From positions 1 to 64,000 of the IMG/VR virus record IMGVR_UViG_3300003690_000011: a stretch of 64,000 nucleotides of DNA, one strand, 5' to 3'. Shown piece after piece: positions 43,701-53,598 of the stretch (position 1 is its first letter; each line of letters begins with the position of its first letter). The DNA comes from a virus. The notes beneath the pieces were generated by a model, which saw nothing but the letters and a program-made list of their open reading frames with translations, did no database searches and was not told the DNA's origin. The position numbers and the translations under genes are program-made.

Positions 43701-45834
43701 GTTCATTTAGTAAATTATCATTACTATACCCCGTAGAGGCGTGAGTAATACGTCTGTCTCGCGTAAATCCCATCACCATTCCCCTTACATAACTACTTCC
43801 TTTATTATTCTCTAGGAAATCAAGGTCAAGGGGGTTTCCTACGTGATCCTGAGGAGCGGAGGCTGCACTTGCTGCGCCTACATTCTCACACCCTAGAATT
43901 ACTTTTGTTAGAGCCGACGCTGTGCTACTAGCCCACCCCGCTTCCCCATCCATAATATTGGGTACATAAGCCCAAAATTCTATAGAGAAACCGCTAGGAC
44001 TATATGTTAATTCCCTAAACTCTTGTGTGTCGGGGAGTCTTCCAAAAGATCCCATAGCAGATGCGCCTGCGGTATCGGTAGATTTATTTTTAGTAATTCC
44101 CTCAAAGTAAGGAATAGCAAGTCCAAACGGAAAAACACTAGGTCTATTAGTTCCTAAAAGTTTAGCATTATTATATTGATCAGTGGTAGCACAATTAGTA
44201 ACAAAATAATCAGTAGAAGATGGTGTTACTAACTTTGTTTCTAAGAAATTATAAATAGCAAACAACTGATCAGTAACAATTTGATCAGTAAGAGATAATA
44301 TACTAGCAGAGTTCGCTGCCGAAGCATTATATATAATGCTACCCTTTCCTACTTTTGGTACATGTAAATGTCTAAAGCCTATAGAAGCTGGTTTAGGGGG
44401 AGATTGAACAAAGAGAGGATTTATAGGTAACACCATCCCTGTGACCTCCCCCTGCTCAAAGATTAAAGCTTTTTGTTTCTCTAAATCTACTTGTAGATTA
44501 TATTCTTCTAGATAGGAAAAATCATTGATGGGTACATGCCCTGGAAGAAAGGGTGTAGTAGCACCTGACGGTCCATAAATTTGCGGGCCTTTAAATGCTA
44601 TTTCGATCTGTTTCTTTCGTCTATCAATCTTATCGTAATGATTTGCTATTTCAGAAATAATCTCTTGACGCTGATTCTGTACTATAGAAGAATCTTCTCC
44701 ATAATTTTCAATATAATTAAAGAGGGCACCTGATAAATCTGATACATGTTTATCTTTTTGCTGTATAAGAACGCTCAAGAAATGGTCTACATTATAATTG
44801 GCTTGCATTCCTAAACTCTCGTCTATTCTAGAGATATCAAAAATGTTTTCTGTAAACTTATTCAGAGATTTGATAGAAACTGCGTCTCCCTTTCCCCCCA
44901 AGTTAGGGTCATAATCATAAGTCCACGCATCTCCAACAGGCACTATGCCAGAAATAGCTAAATAAATGGGATCTAGCCCTCCTGATTGAGAATCATAATA
45001 TAGTCCATCCGAAGTAAGGATATATTGACCTTCAGTAGTTATAGGAGGTCCGTAAACCAGCCTAAAGACATCTTCAGCAGCCTCAATCCCCAAACCAGGG
45101 TCTTCTGGAGCGCATCGTGTGAATGTAGTTCCTGATAACGACTCATCAAATTCAGCAGAATCTAAAAAACATGGCTCTAAATTAGGATCAGCAGCCCTCT
45201 CCCCTAGAATGGCATCAATCTCATTCATTCTAGCGGTGCATTCGTTAATGAAATTGGAAGTAGCCTCAATTCGAGCTATAGCTCCTGCATACCTAGAATT
45301 TATAAAATCTTCTTGCTCCTGAGGAGGTAAGGTATTACGTTGAGTAGCAGCATTCCCTCCCTGGAACGATTGCATATCACTAAATTTCCCCAAACAATCT
45401 AATATTCCCCCAATTTGGGCTGAAATATTGGTATAATTGGAATAAATATCTATACCGAACTCATAAGCTGTACCTAATACAGAGATAGCACCATTCAAGT
45501 TAGCAAGTAATTGAGAAGAATCGTTATCTATTCCAAGAAAAGAAGAGTCCGATTTAATTTTAAATGTCCCTGTCTCCGTATCAAAAGCTAATACGCCCGT
45601 ATCACTCATTACACTCTTTATTAAATTACCAACGTAACCGTTAGCTTCCGCTCGACCTTCTGCAAATGAAGACTGAATTGAAGTTAAAATTGGAGAAGGT
45701 AATAAAGACATCGCTGCCGAAGCTAAACTTAGCATACAACTAGGAAGACCGTAAGCCATTCCTAGGGCATCAAATAACCCAGCACCACCAACTCCCTGTA
45801 CCTTTAAAAAGGTAGTAAGATCAAAAGCTGCCAT
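40708..45834 (-). CDS. Baseplate-associated giant protein with LamG-like and sulfatase domains (1708 residues)
   Basis: Residues 1 to about 600 are helical, with coiled coil, and sit between spike and gp25 genes as large baseplate proteins do in marine T4-type phages (from memory). Residues about 612-897 look like a LamG/concanavalin fold (F-S-I-E-F-W-A-Y-V-P at the start, L-K-F-Y-G-K-P-L-T near the end). Residues about 912-1650 are a sulfatase: F-M-D-D with D925/D926, formylglycine motif C988-S-P-S-R-A-A-I-M-T-G, G-K-W-H-L-G with K1094 and H1096, N-A-P-H-A-P, M-G-D-N-G with D1354/N1355, and a closing E-L-Y-H-L-R. All core catalytic positions appear intact. It needs host formylglycine maturation of C988. 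Likely role: desulfating polysaccharide at the cell surface during adsorption. Confidence 0.85.
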   Translation of the reverse strand: MAAFDLTTFLKVQGVGGAGLFDALGMAYGLPSCMLSLASAAMSLLPSPILTSIQSSFAEGRAEANGYVGNLIKSVMSDTGVLAFDTETGTFKIKSDSSFLGIDNDSSQLLANLNGAISVLGTAYEFGIDIYSNYTNISAQIGGILDCLGKFSDMQSFQGGNAATQRNTLPPQEQEDFINSRYAGAIARIEATSNFINECTARMNEIDAILGERAADPNLEPCFLDSAEFDESLSGTTFTRCAPEDPGLGIEAAEDVFRLVYGPPITTEGQYILTSDGLYYDSQSGGLDPIYLAISGIVPVGDAWTYDYDPNLGGKGDAVSIKSLNKFTENIFDISRIDESLGMQANYNVDHFLSVLIQQKDKHVSDLSGALFNYIENYGEDSSIVQNQRQEIISEIANHYDKIDRRKKQIEIAFKGPQIYGPSGATTPFLPGHVPINDFSYLEEYNLQVDLEKQKALIFEQGEVTGMVLPINPLFVQSPPKPASIGFRHLHVPKVGKGSIIYNASAANSASILSLTDQIVTDQLFAIYNFLETKLVTPSSTDYFVTNCATTDQYNNAKLLGTNRPSVFPFGLAIPYFEGITKNKSTDTAGASAMGSFGRLPDTQEFRELTYSPSGFSIEFWAYVPNIMDGEAGWASSTASALTKVILGCENVGAASAASAPQDHVGNPLDLDFLENNKGSSYVRGMVMGFTRDRRITHASTGYSNDNLLNEPTSSLSFFIAPTQSRDFSSCSWINNDECQDYATFYKMKVDLSATAFGGVSSNFILVDITADPATNTMRFFVDGTLVTTSAISEVFGVAPFTTPSLPSFKKNNSFEYSSTTVDGPTTLHDGPRLNPFFTPWIVGGGYTDGMYEHGNFMGGDRGGIQSSYKGHLGSLKFYGKPLTGYEVQKNYNAQKGFFQSIDLKLHQLNYLTGAGFNVVLVFMDDLGIDQLSVYDSENPYELPSPSTPFSTLDDPTNGINIYPYTPTLSSIASEGLTFFNAHAQPLCSPSRAAIMTGKQAFSSPNYLHKDGSRGYWGHGIGGVGTLKFEKTSGGLNGLGTQYPIYDVNGNVRLLEDIVTATDGAKSSWASGVNFKILPEAIRAKGYKSGMVGKWHLGEWSSIASYNESPTTAGHPNRNASGAGWDHISKVGKWDDYRAMFWNLNKPPAPGHNDFISNTGAGAWDADYSLSDVNSGYVNYFMNKNGEVITVSDTGYTTFSESISGTTVAGGAVDTSLRVPYAQGDASSYATHKTIVEAVDSFNNLEEPFFLYMAMNAPHAPQTMTPSGTTYGWGMEGWGTSPAEAFYSSMHYQARIDALPTADVSPDQKNLADSSSTCFNVNAQIEDMDWMLSSFLSSIDEGRKDRTIFIFMGDNGADPSILAKMNTYVSSISGGEVGNTTSGMGPIYTKLLYGGNKHNTGTTYLPERRGGEGDSSRGFKDSVYERGTRVPLIVKAPFLADPGGSSLAFVDAIDIYATIAEIAGVNKDLIPNTPQQPQRYEGTSFLSVLSGEGKTAKNFSFAESFRPLGNSVASGTIPLHRLDPFDVDGVINDAGMGTYTGKVGKYTLGSDGSVTLTTTAAVGVSGNPNLPVQRRRGMSVSANGYAWGHHSASGADTTAIYTSLPDASAGTWKLIRCTSGYTYEGSGFDELYHLRDGTGSVADPFELINVLLPAKVGGVADSKDILRWLLDNADQTSSTNDNWVIARVYWAMITSLNNYLEQRTQPFS

Positions 45835-47142
45835 TTACATCACCCCCCCAGTTCCATATACAGGATAATCCGATCCTATAGCAAATATGTTAATCCCTGG
45901 AAGCCAAGTATTGATGGGTGCGGGGGGAGCAATAGGATTGAGATTAATGGGAAATCCTATCATGGTAATTCCTCCTGGGCTAGTGAGGTTGGCAACAGCA
46001 TTTATTGAACCTCCTGCGCTCAAATTTAAGTCTCCCTCGGCTCTCATATTCAAATTTCCTCCTTTTGCCACAATCTCCACATCTCCTATAGCCTCAATTT
46101 CTATCTTTCCTGATGATTTTAAGCGAATTACACAACCCCCTGTCCCATAATTAGTTATATTGGGTCTCGGGAAGGGAGGATTAGGGATACTTCCAGTACC
46201 TCTTGTTTGAAGTTGGATAACTTGCTGCGTACCTTTAATATTTAGGCAATCAAGAAAAATTCTACCAGTTCCATGTCCTCTAGCTGCATTAAAATTATCT
46301 TGTTTACTAGTATCTGTAAAAATATTAACATCTTTAAACTTACTTTGAATATTTATATTTCCATACTCTGCGTCTGAAAACAAAAGGGGAGGAGAAAACA
46401 TAATAGGAGGAAACCCTAAAGGTCCGTGATCTCCTGTAGAATTGTTCATTATATTTACTTCTTTCCCATCTTGAAGTCTCATATTTACAGTACCTTGTAC
46501 TGATTTAAATGTTTGATCCCCGGAACTTTCTACTCTAATTTCAGACATACTAGGAGCAAATAAAGAAGGCGTAGCCAATCCTGCCATATGCTGATTTGCT
46601 ATAGTAATTTTACTATTATTTCCACTATCTAAAGTAATAGAATCTATACCAGGGCTGTCATCTAAGGTTATAGTTTTTCCATTTGGAGAGTTTAATTCTA
46701 CCTTTGTATTAATAAATGTAGCATTATCTTCTTCCGATATTAATAATCCTCCTCCTCTAGCTCCTTTTAACATACTTCTCTTAGGAACTCCTCTAGCTCT
46801 AAACATTTTAGGATCAGCCCGCTCAAAGGGATAATTACTTGTATTAACAAAAGCATTTCCTTTTAGTGGTGTTCCCGTACTTTCTCTTAAGATAGGGGCG
46901 TATGTAGATGCAAGATAATAATAAGTTAATTGTCCTTCTGGTTGACATACTAAGATCTGAGTTCCTGGTGTTGGCATAGCAACAAAGCCCCCCTCTGTAT
47001 TTGTAACAAAAGGTGAACAATAATTTACTGGTTCTTCTTTTATAGGTGTTCCATCAGTAAAAATTGTAGCATAGAATACCCCATCTAATGAAGGACTATA
47101 CTGATCATCAACTTCTGCTAAATAAATATTTGTTCCAGCCAT
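45835..47142 (-). CDS. Central baseplate spike, gp5/gpV/VgrG-like
   Basis: 435 residues. The N-terminal 110 fit an OB-fold (Y-A-T-I-F-T-D-G-T-P ... M-P-T-P-G-T-Q-I-L-V). From about residue 150 comes T-I-T-L-D-D-S-P-G-I-D-S-I-T-L, the classic start of the triple-stranded beta-helix, and repeated short rungs (I-E-I-E-A-I-G-D-V-E-I-V-A-K-G-G) follow. No lysozyme domain is seen. It pierces the outer membrane; the PAAR protein at 13829 is the likely tip. It abuts the sulfatase gene. Confidence 0.8.
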   Translation of the reverse strand: MAGTNIYLAEVDDQYSPSLDGVFYATIFTDGTPIKEEPVNYCSPFVTNTEGGFVAMPTPGTQILVCQPEGQLTYYYLASTYAPILRESTGTPLKGNAFVNTSNYPFERADPKMFRARGVPKRSMLKGARGGGLLISEEDNATFINTKVELNSPNGKTITLDDSPGIDSITLDSGNNSKITIANQHMAGLATPSLFAPSMSEIRVESSGDQTFKSVQGTVNMRLQDGKEVNIMNNSTGDHGPLGFPPIMFSPPLLFSDAEYGNINIQSKFKDVNIFTDTSKQDNFNAARGHGTGRIFLDCLNIKGTQQVIQLQTRGTGSIPNPPFPRPNITNYGTGGCVIRLKSSGKIEIEAIGDVEIVAKGGNLNMRAEGDLNLSAGGSINAVANLTSPGGITMIGFPINLNPIAPPAPINTWLPGINIFAIGSDYPVYGTGGVM

Positions 47143-47155
47143 TACGAACCTCTTT

Positions 47156-50092
47156 CTAATGTCTTCCTATACTGAGCATCCCAGTCACCCCACCTAGGCT
47201 GGCATCGTACCCAGCTAGTGACTCGGCGTACTCGTCAGCACTCTGACCTCCTAAATCAAAAATATCTTCAGATTCAGGTAGCGGAGGCTTTCTCCAATTT
47301 CTGTGTAGTTGAAAAGTTGAACTCGCTTCTCTACTATTTATAGTATGCTTAAATCCAGTTATACGATAACCTCCACTAAAAAAGTTATTCAGTGTACCTC
47401 TCTCAGGACGAATTTGTTGAGTAATAGGAACATCTTCTGCTATAACAATACAATTAATCATTAATGTAGTAATTTTAGATAAATGACACATAGGAAGAGT
47501 TGTGATATTCATCTGATGTGCTCTTTTCATCATATCCTCCAAAAAAGATGCAAGTATTTGGGTAGGTTGTCCAGGGAGTCGTTGATTAACAACAAATAAC
47601 ATCTGATCTCTTTGGTCTTCTGTTAGTATTTCATATAAAGCAATAGCTCCTGTAGCAAACTGTAGTGCATCTTGATGTAAATGGGCTGCTCCTGTAGGAT
47701 TAACCTGGAACATTAAATCATTCGTGAGTATTTGTTGATCCTCACTTGACAAATTAGCATAATCCATCTTTGTAATGTAAGCTAACACATCCCCCACATT
47801 ATTAAAATCAAATCCGGTAAACCGCTCTTCTATTAACCCACCTACATCATCTGAAACTCTTCTTTTTACACTTTTTGCAAATGCTCCTTGTAATAAACCA
47901 AAATAAATAGGACCATATTTATAATTAAAATCTAGGATATTGGAATTTTTTACATTAAATCTAAAAATAGGTAATTCTCTCAGTTTTTCCGTGGTGTTTG
48001 TCCCCTCCTCGCCCGTGACGGGCAAGTACGCGCCTCTATCTAGCAAAGCGCCTATTTCTTTAGTAGTAAGATAATGAGGATCATATAGTCCCCCTTCGTT
48101 CCTCGTTGGATAACTCTCAAGAAGATAATTTATTGCGGAATGATAGTCTCTATCTGTAAGAATTAATTTATCTAAGGGATGAATAGGAGCAAGATCTATT
48201 TGAGCTACTGCTGCTCCACCCCCTGGTCCTTGTAACGTTCCACCAAGGGCATTCCTTAAATTTCTAATTCTAAAATCATAAATCATCTGCTGCTCCAGTG
48301 CGCCTTGGGCCTGTTCGATTTCTGAGGCCGTAGGAGGGGGAAGAACGCCTCGGCCTGGGAAGGCGTCGGGGAAGTACCCCCCCGGACTGACTTGAGCACC
48401 TAAAGTAGCCTCATCAGCGTCTGCTGTTAGTTTATCTTTTAATTTTTCAGCGGCTGTTATCACCGCTTGCTTATCTTTAAAACCTTGTACTGTGTTGTAG
48501 TATTGCTCTAGATCAATTTGTCCATATAAAAAATTTGTAATCAAAGCTCTATCTCCAAAAACAATAACAGGACTACCTATATCGAAATCTGCACTTCCTC
48601 CAAATAAATAATCAGCCCCCCCACTATCTCCAAATTTAGCTTTCTGCTCACTCCACAATTTTATAATATCTAAGTTAGTTTCTGCTGCATAAAATACGTC
48701 TAGTTTATAAATACTTTCTATTACTTTTTTTAATGTATCAGTAAATCCAAAAATAGCTTTAGCATTATCTGGTAGTCTTCCTGTAGCATGCTGGACTAGT
48801 TGGGCTCTGTATAGCCAATCCTCAGAAAACACTTTAAACGCTATGTCTTCGTTAGTAGGAGTAACGCCAGGAGTTACAGAAGGATCTCCTGCTATCCACG
48901 GCATTATAACAGGACTGACTAAGGGAGTGACAACGGGAACGAGAGTAACGAGTTCGTCGCGGAAGGCTGTTCTAGCTAACTGAGTCCCGAACCGATTGAG
49001 GATATAATGAAAAGTTTTATAAAATTGTCCAAACGACCAGACATTTCCACCCCCGCCGTCTTTTCTCTCAAAACTCTTATACGCATCGTCTATAAACTCT
49101 CTACCAACATAATTAATATTAGGCAAAAGAACAATAACATTCGAATTTCCGGTAGCTTTTTGAATATAATTTCTGATTAAATCCGTCAATATCAGATGAA
49201 TATCGGCTCTGTCAACAAATTCAGCTACCTTCTCCTTACCTAATTTTTTTAGAGCAGTTAAAACTACCGATCTTTCAGCTTCAATCCCAGCCAGAGCCCC
49301 GCCCTCAGCACCCGCACCCCCCAAGCGCCCCAAAGGATCCCCCAGCGCAGTAGCCCCTACCTTCCTCTCATATATTTCATTACCATCATTCCAACTTTTA
49401 AAATCTAATTGGCCCGATTCCCCCATAACAGTATTAAGTAAGCCCCCCATATGGATATCTACTAATTCTCCATATGGCCCCCTTCTGTCCCCACTTCTAA
49501 TACTCCTCACGATGGGCGCAAATTCTAGAGTTATGCGTCTAGCATCCTGAATGGTTACATCAGCATTTATTAATTTCATAACATGCGGACCAGCCCAGTG
49601 ATCTATATCTAAACCTACTCCATAAGCAAAATAGAAAAATTTATTACCATACAGCGCCCGAAGGTATTTTTTCCAATCACCTACTTCAAAAGGAGTTAGT
49701 ACGGGGGGTTCATCAATTTCACCCTCTTCTCTATGTAGAGGAGGCATATAACCCACAGCATCCCGTAAAATATTGTCACTAAGAAATTTCTTTTCAAACT
49801 CATGGTTGGGATCAATTAAAGTGAGGGTCATTTTTTGAGAATTTGTGCCCGCCCCCAGGGAATGCTCAAATGATTCAAAATTGGGATTCCCCACATTACT
49901 AAATAACATTGCATCTTTAGCATTCCTAGTAGCTTCTAATACATTTCCACCTACTCTAGCAGTGGCTAATATTTCCTTAATTACATCCATATTAAAACAT
50001 ACGAGTACACTAGCAGTAGGGACAATAGATCTTTCACTAGACCTTTGTGCTGTAATTACTGTTGTCCCTAAATCTACAGTACCTTGAACCAT
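47156..50092 (-). CDS. Baseplate hub protein, gp27/gpD-like (978 residues)
   Basis: Placed directly before the spike gene. The N-terminal part contains M-T-L-T-L-I-D-P-N-H and a F-Y-F-A-Y-G-V-G region; the C-terminus reads F-F-S-G-G-Y-R-I-T-G-F-K-H-T-I, then F-Q-L-H-R-N-W, as in hub proteins that form the ring above the spike. At 978 residues it is much longer than T4 gp27 (391), with helical insertions (about 430-640). Confidence 0.65.
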   Translation of the reverse strand: MVQGTVDLGTTVITAQRSSERSIVPTASVLVCFNMDVIKEILATARVGGNVLEATRNAKDAMLFSNVGNPNFESFEHSLGAGTNSQKMTLTLIDPNHEFEKKFLSDNILRDAVGYMPPLHREEGEIDEPPVLTPFEVGDWKKYLRALYGNKFFYFAYGVGLDIDHWAGPHVMKLINADVTIQDARRITLEFAPIVRSIRSGDRRGPYGELVDIHMGGLLNTVMGESGQLDFKSWNDGNEIYERKVGATALGDPLGRLGGAGAEGGALAGIEAERSVVLTALKKLGKEKVAEFVDRADIHLILTDLIRNYIQKATGNSNVIVLLPNINYVGREFIDDAYKSFERKDGGGGNVWSFGQFYKTFHYILNRFGTQLARTAFRDELVTLVPVVTPLVSPVIMPWIAGDPSVTPGVTPTNEDIAFKVFSEDWLYRAQLVQHATGRLPDNAKAIFGFTDTLKKVIESIYKLDVFYAAETNLDIIKLWSEQKAKFGDSGGADYLFGGSADFDIGSPVIVFGDRALITNFLYGQIDLEQYYNTVQGFKDKQAVITAAEKLKDKLTADADEATLGAQVSPGGYFPDAFPGRGVLPPPTASEIEQAQGALEQQMIYDFRIRNLRNALGGTLQGPGGGAAVAQIDLAPIHPLDKLILTDRDYHSAINYLLESYPTRNEGGLYDPHYLTTKEIGALLDRGAYLPVTGEEGTNTTEKLRELPIFRFNVKNSNILDFNYKYGPIYFGLLQGAFAKSVKRRVSDDVGGLIEERFTGFDFNNVGDVLAYITKMDYANLSSEDQQILTNDLMFQVNPTGAAHLHQDALQFATGAIALYEILTEDQRDQMLFVVNQRLPGQPTQILASFLEDMMKRAHQMNITTLPMCHLSKITTLMINCIVIAEDVPITQQIRPERGTLNNFFSGGYRITGFKHTINSREASSTFQLHRNWRKPPLPESEDIFDLGGQSADEYAESLAGYDASLGGVTGMLSIGRH

Positions 50093-50093
50093 T

Positions 50094-50399
50094 TTAAACC
50101 TTAGGAATTAAAATTCTTTCATGTATTTTAAATCCCTCAAAAGGATCTGAAATATTGTTAACCAACATTAGTAACCACCAATTTTTAGGAGTGCCATAAA
50201 ATAAATTAGAAATTAAATCAGGTCTATGCTCATATCCTAAGGGAATATATCCTACATTATACTTTGCTTGTTCATCCATATTAAATAGATAATTATCAAA
50301 AAATTGTGTATTTACAATAGTCGTAACTTTTGCATTTCTATGTGATACTATATTGCAGTCTAACTCATATGGACCCTTATTCTTCCCTAAACTTGCCAT
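50094..50399 (-). CDS. 53: Baseplate wedge protein gp53-like
   Basis: 101 residues. The C-terminal half H-R-P-D-L-I-S-N-L-F-Y-G-T-P-K-N-W-W-L-L-M-L-V-N-N (split: 'HRPDLISNLFYG', 'NWWLLMLVNNI') and final R-I-L-I-P match gp53/LysM-like wedge proteins. One base from the hub gene. Confidence 0.8.
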   Translation of the reverse strand: MASLGKNKGPYELDCNIVSHRNAKVTTIVNTQFFDNYLFNMDEQAKYNVGYIPLGYEHRPDLISNLFYGTPKNWWLLMLVNNISDPFEGFKIHERILIPKV

Positions 50400-50402
50400 G
50401 AT

Positions 50403-51440
50403 TTATCCCCCTCCATAGCCTGGGTCCATAGACCCCGTTGAAGCTGTATCTGTTTCTCCTACAACAGATTCCCAACCTGCTAAATTATCTTTTAAAATAG
50501 CTGTATTAGGCTGAAATTTTTGAAAATCTCCCGTTCTTAATTCCTCTAATCTCATCCTTATTTCTAATCTACGAGGTAACAAAGTTTTAACATCAAACCC
50601 AAATTTTTCATCCCACTCAATACTATAGTCTAAACATACACAAGGAATATCCTGAAACATAACACCATGTCTTAATCTTATTATAGGGGGTCCATATAGA
50701 GGATTTTCAGAATTATTTACTACACTAGACCTTACTATATTAATCCAATAAATAATAAGATCAATAAATTTATATCTAGAAAGTTGGGATGCTGAATCTA
50801 GTGCTATATCCCAGGCCCGATCAAACTTCGTCATGGTCCCTACGTCTGGATCCAATAATACTGTATCCTGCTTCGCTTGTTGTACAGCCCACCCCACTTG
50901 CGCTTTTTCTACACCTTCCGTATGATATTTTCCTTCTTGTTTTGCTAAATATGTCTCAATAATATACTGTCTCTCCGCATAATTTAGATATCTTGACTGC
51001 GTTAGAACTTGTTTCGCAGAAGCCTCTACATCAGGATTATTTAAATATTTATACGCAATTTCTACCGAAGGATTTGTTAGTAAATCAGGTGTAGCTATAG
51101 GAGATCTAAATCTTTCTCGTTCGGCTGAAGGATTTTTTTGCATAAAAGTATAATCTGTTCGATTTATATTAGTATGCTCCTCTGTCAAGTGGGGTAATGT
51201 TATTTGAAATGTTAAATCTAAGCTCCGTGAATCCGCGCCCAGATAACTATACAGATTACTGGATCTTCCAATTAAGGAATATTTTTGGTAACGTGCTTTT
51301 TTCCGTTCTCTAATCTCAACATTCTCAAAAAATGGTAGTTCTACAATAAAATAATCTTCTCCTTCAATTGGATTAGGAAAGTAAAACATCAGTTTTGTGC
51401 GCTCAGGTAAAGCCCTGTCTATAATATGTCTATTTACCAT
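50403..51440 (-). CDS. Baseplate/tail-tube initiator-like protein (345 residues)
   Basis: Y-F-I-V-E-L-P-F-F-E-N-V-E-I-R-E near residue 30, F-Q-I-T-L-P-H-L around 77, and I-R-L-R-H-G-V-M-F-Q-D-I-P-C-V-C-L-D (about 250-267) are patterns I associate with proteins between tape measure and hub in large myoviruses. Such proteins nucleate the tube on the hub (role of T4 gp48/gp54). Assignment rests on position and general fold appearance. C-terminus is Gly/Ser-rich. Confidence 0.5.
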   Translation of the reverse strand: MVNRHIIDRALPERTKLMFYFPNPIEGEDYFIVELPFFENVEIRERKKARYQKYSLIGRSSNLYSYLGADSRSLDLTFQITLPHLTEEHTNINRTDYTFMQKNPSAERERFRSPIATPDLLTNPSVEIAYKYLNNPDVEASAKQVLTQSRYLNYAERQYIIETYLAKQEGKYHTEGVEKAQVGWAVQQAKQDTVLLDPDVGTMTKFDRAWDIALDSASQLSRYKFIDLIIYWINIVRSSVVNNSENPLYGPPIIRLRHGVMFQDIPCVCLDYSIEWDEKFGFDVKTLLPRRLEIRMRLEELRTGDFQKFQPNTAILKDNLAGWESVVGETDTASTGSMDPGYGGG

Positions 51441-51456
51441 AAATTATACCTTTCTC

Positions 51457-53088
51457 CTATGGAGCCTCCGATCCAATAGCTCCTGGGCTAGTTACCAGAG
51501 ATGTACGCTCGACTATTCGCCTGGAAATTTCAACTTGCTCCGCAGTTAGTCCCAATAACTCTCTAAAATCATCATTGGTTATTCTACTAAACACCGTTTC
51601 TGCCATCGTATCCCTCCTTGCCTCCACATCATCTCGCAAAGCTTCAGAATGAGTCGTATAACTGTCTATTAGGGGGCGCATTATTCTCTCACCTAGAGAT
51701 CTATCATCTTCCGCTCGTTCCCGTGCTCTTTCGTTGCGCGCTCTGATTTCGTCGGCCTCCTCCGCTGTCAAGAGTTTAAAACCTGCATACTCTCTATCAA
51801 GTAAACCAAGCGGAGACGCACCCAACCCGAGCGCATCGACTGGACCGGCTGGACCGATAACGTCCCACACCTTAAAAAGTCCCCCCATGACGTTACCTGA
51901 GATTGTAAGGATTTTTAATAAAGGAGCAAGTGAGGCAGTTAATTCTTTAAGTTGCTTCTCCCAAAAATTAATGATAGGTATTAGCCCACTTAGCCACCCA
52001 AGAACGGTTTTATCTAAGTCTTTCATTATTTTAGGAAATTCTTTTTTTAACCAACCTCCTACTGTCTCGGCTAATGCCGAACCCATTGCAGTAAAAGACT
52101 TAGTAATTCTAATAACCTCAGGAGTAAACATTTCAGAAATAACTTTAAATAATGGTGTAAGTATCTCGGATTTTAAAGTTTCTATAGTTTCAAAAAAGCG
52201 AGTCATCCCCATCGCTTGTTTCTTGTTACTCTTCTTTAATTCATCACTAAGTAACTTAAAGTTCATAATATTTGTACCTAAGTAACTCTGAGTAATTCCT
52301 AGTAGTAGTGGCATCTCCTTGCTGCCTGCTGCAAACATTTCCACGCTCTCAGCCGCAGTATGGATCGCGTCTACCATTATTCGCATGTCCTCAGTTTGAG
52401 ACTTCGAGGCAATTAATTGTTGTTTTGTTTGGTCAACCCCCAACATAACTCTTTGCCCAAACTTATCAATGCTTACATCCATAATCTCAGCAACTACTTT
52501 ATTAAGTTCTGGGAGCATATCACGACCTACGATCCCCGCTAACTCAGTTACTGCCCCTGTAAGTTGCTTTCCTATACCAAGCATACCTGCTACGGGCATT
52601 ACATCAGATAAACCATCTAAGGCATCTACTAATACTTCGGTACTGACACTGTAAGTTTTATTTAAAATTAATATCTTACGAGTTAGCTGATCTGTAGCAT
52701 CTCTATCCAATCCCGCAATAGATTCTAATCTTGCGAATGTCTTCGCAGTTTTGGCATAGTTAGTACCTGTTAACATTTGCTGGTTTATTAGTTTAGCAAC
52801 TCCCTGTGTGTTACCTTGTAAACCAGCCTCTAAGGCCATAAAAGCCCCAACATACCTAGTAGTCAGATCACCCCGTAACCCCTCGATTGACCCAGCAAAC
52901 TTAGTCTGAGCCTCCTTATAGGTCATGCCTAATTCTAGGGATGCCTTCTGTGCCCTGTCACCAAACCCAATACTCTTTGTAAATGCTGTTTCTATGGATT
53001 GGGTAAGTTTATCTACACCCTTAGCTAAGAGTGCTAGTGAACCATGTAGGGCTGCAAACCCCATCGCAGCAGGTATTGGTGGCACCAT
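51457..53088 (-). CDS. Tail tape measure protein
   Basis: 543 residues, largely helical, with hydrophobic segments near the C-terminal third (G-W-L-S-G-L-I-P-I-I-N-F-W, L-L-K-I-L-T-I-S-G-N-V-M). The N-terminal A-A-L-H-G-S-L-A-L-L-A-K-G-V and later A-M-G-S-A-L-A-E-T-V-G fit tape-measure composition. It precedes hub and baseplate genes. T4 gp29 has 590 residues; at the usual 0.15 nm per residue this one predicts a tail of about 80 nm. Confidence 0.72.
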   Translation of the reverse strand: MVPPIPAAMGFAALHGSLALLAKGVDKLTQSIETAFTKSIGFGDRAQKASLELGMTYKEAQTKFAGSIEGLRGDLTTRYVGAFMALEAGLQGNTQGVAKLINQQMLTGTNYAKTAKTFARLESIAGLDRDATDQLTRKILILNKTYSVSTEVLVDALDGLSDVMPVAGMLGIGKQLTGAVTELAGIVGRDMLPELNKVVAEIMDVSIDKFGQRVMLGVDQTKQQLIASKSQTEDMRIMVDAIHTAAESVEMFAAGSKEMPLLLGITQSYLGTNIMNFKLLSDELKKSNKKQAMGMTRFFETIETLKSEILTPLFKVISEMFTPEVIRITKSFTAMGSALAETVGGWLKKEFPKIMKDLDKTVLGWLSGLIPIINFWEKQLKELTASLAPLLKILTISGNVMGGLFKVWDVIGPAGPVDALGLGASPLGLLDREYAGFKLLTAEEADEIRARNERARERAEDDRSLGERIMRPLIDSYTTHSEALRDDVEARRDTMAETVFSRITNDDFRELLGLTAEQVEISRRIVERTSLVTSPGAIGSEAP

Positions 53089-53100
53089 ATAATATTCCTC

Positions 53101-53598
53101 CTATTCCCCTTCTCTCGATACTCTTCTTATAGGTCCATCTATTCGATTATAAATATATGTTCTATAACTATCTTCTGGAACTACTATATCCATTATTTGT
53201 TTCAATTGTTTCAACGCGGTTGTCGCTGGATTAATAACTTTAGTGGTCTTCCAGCGCCCTTCTATCTTATCTAAAGATTTATAAATGTCCAATCCTTGAT
53301 CCATTTTTACTCTTCCCATTTTATATAGAATATTTAAAGCTCCTAGGTCAAAAGTCCCGTCTACAGGGAGGGTGAAGCCCGTCATGAGTTTGTTTCCTGT
53401 ACGGGCGCTTCGAAAAACTGGTCTAACTAGTAGGACTAACCTATCACCCTTGCTACCCTCACCTGTAATAGGGTGGTACTTGAAAAATAATACATCCCCT
53501 GCACGACAACTACTTCCCGTCACAATTGCAACCTGAGTAAAGGGGTCCGCTCCTACTTTATCTAAAAAATCTGAAACTTTTGGTGAAAATCTACTCAT
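53101..53598 (-). CDS. Virion-associated protein with SH3-like segment (165 residues)
   Basis: R-A-G-D-V-L-F-F-K-Y-H-P-I-T-G (about residues 32-46) and R-L-V-L-L-V-R-P-V-F, then G-N-K-L-M-T-G-F-T-L-P, look like a small SH3/Sm-like beta barrel of a type I recall from T4-like phage structural regions. It is the first gene of the tape measure-baseplate unit, 12 bases before the tape measure. Possibly an assembly factor; no firm family. Confidence 0.5.
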   Translation of the reverse strand: MSRFSPKVSDFLDKVGADPFTQVAIVTGSSCRAGDVLFFKYHPITGEGSKGDRLVLLVRPVFRSARTGNKLMTGFTLPVDGTFDLGALNILYKMGRVKMDQGLDIYKSLDKIEGRWKTTKVINPATTALKQLKQIMDIVVPEDSYRTYIYNRIDGPIRRVSREGE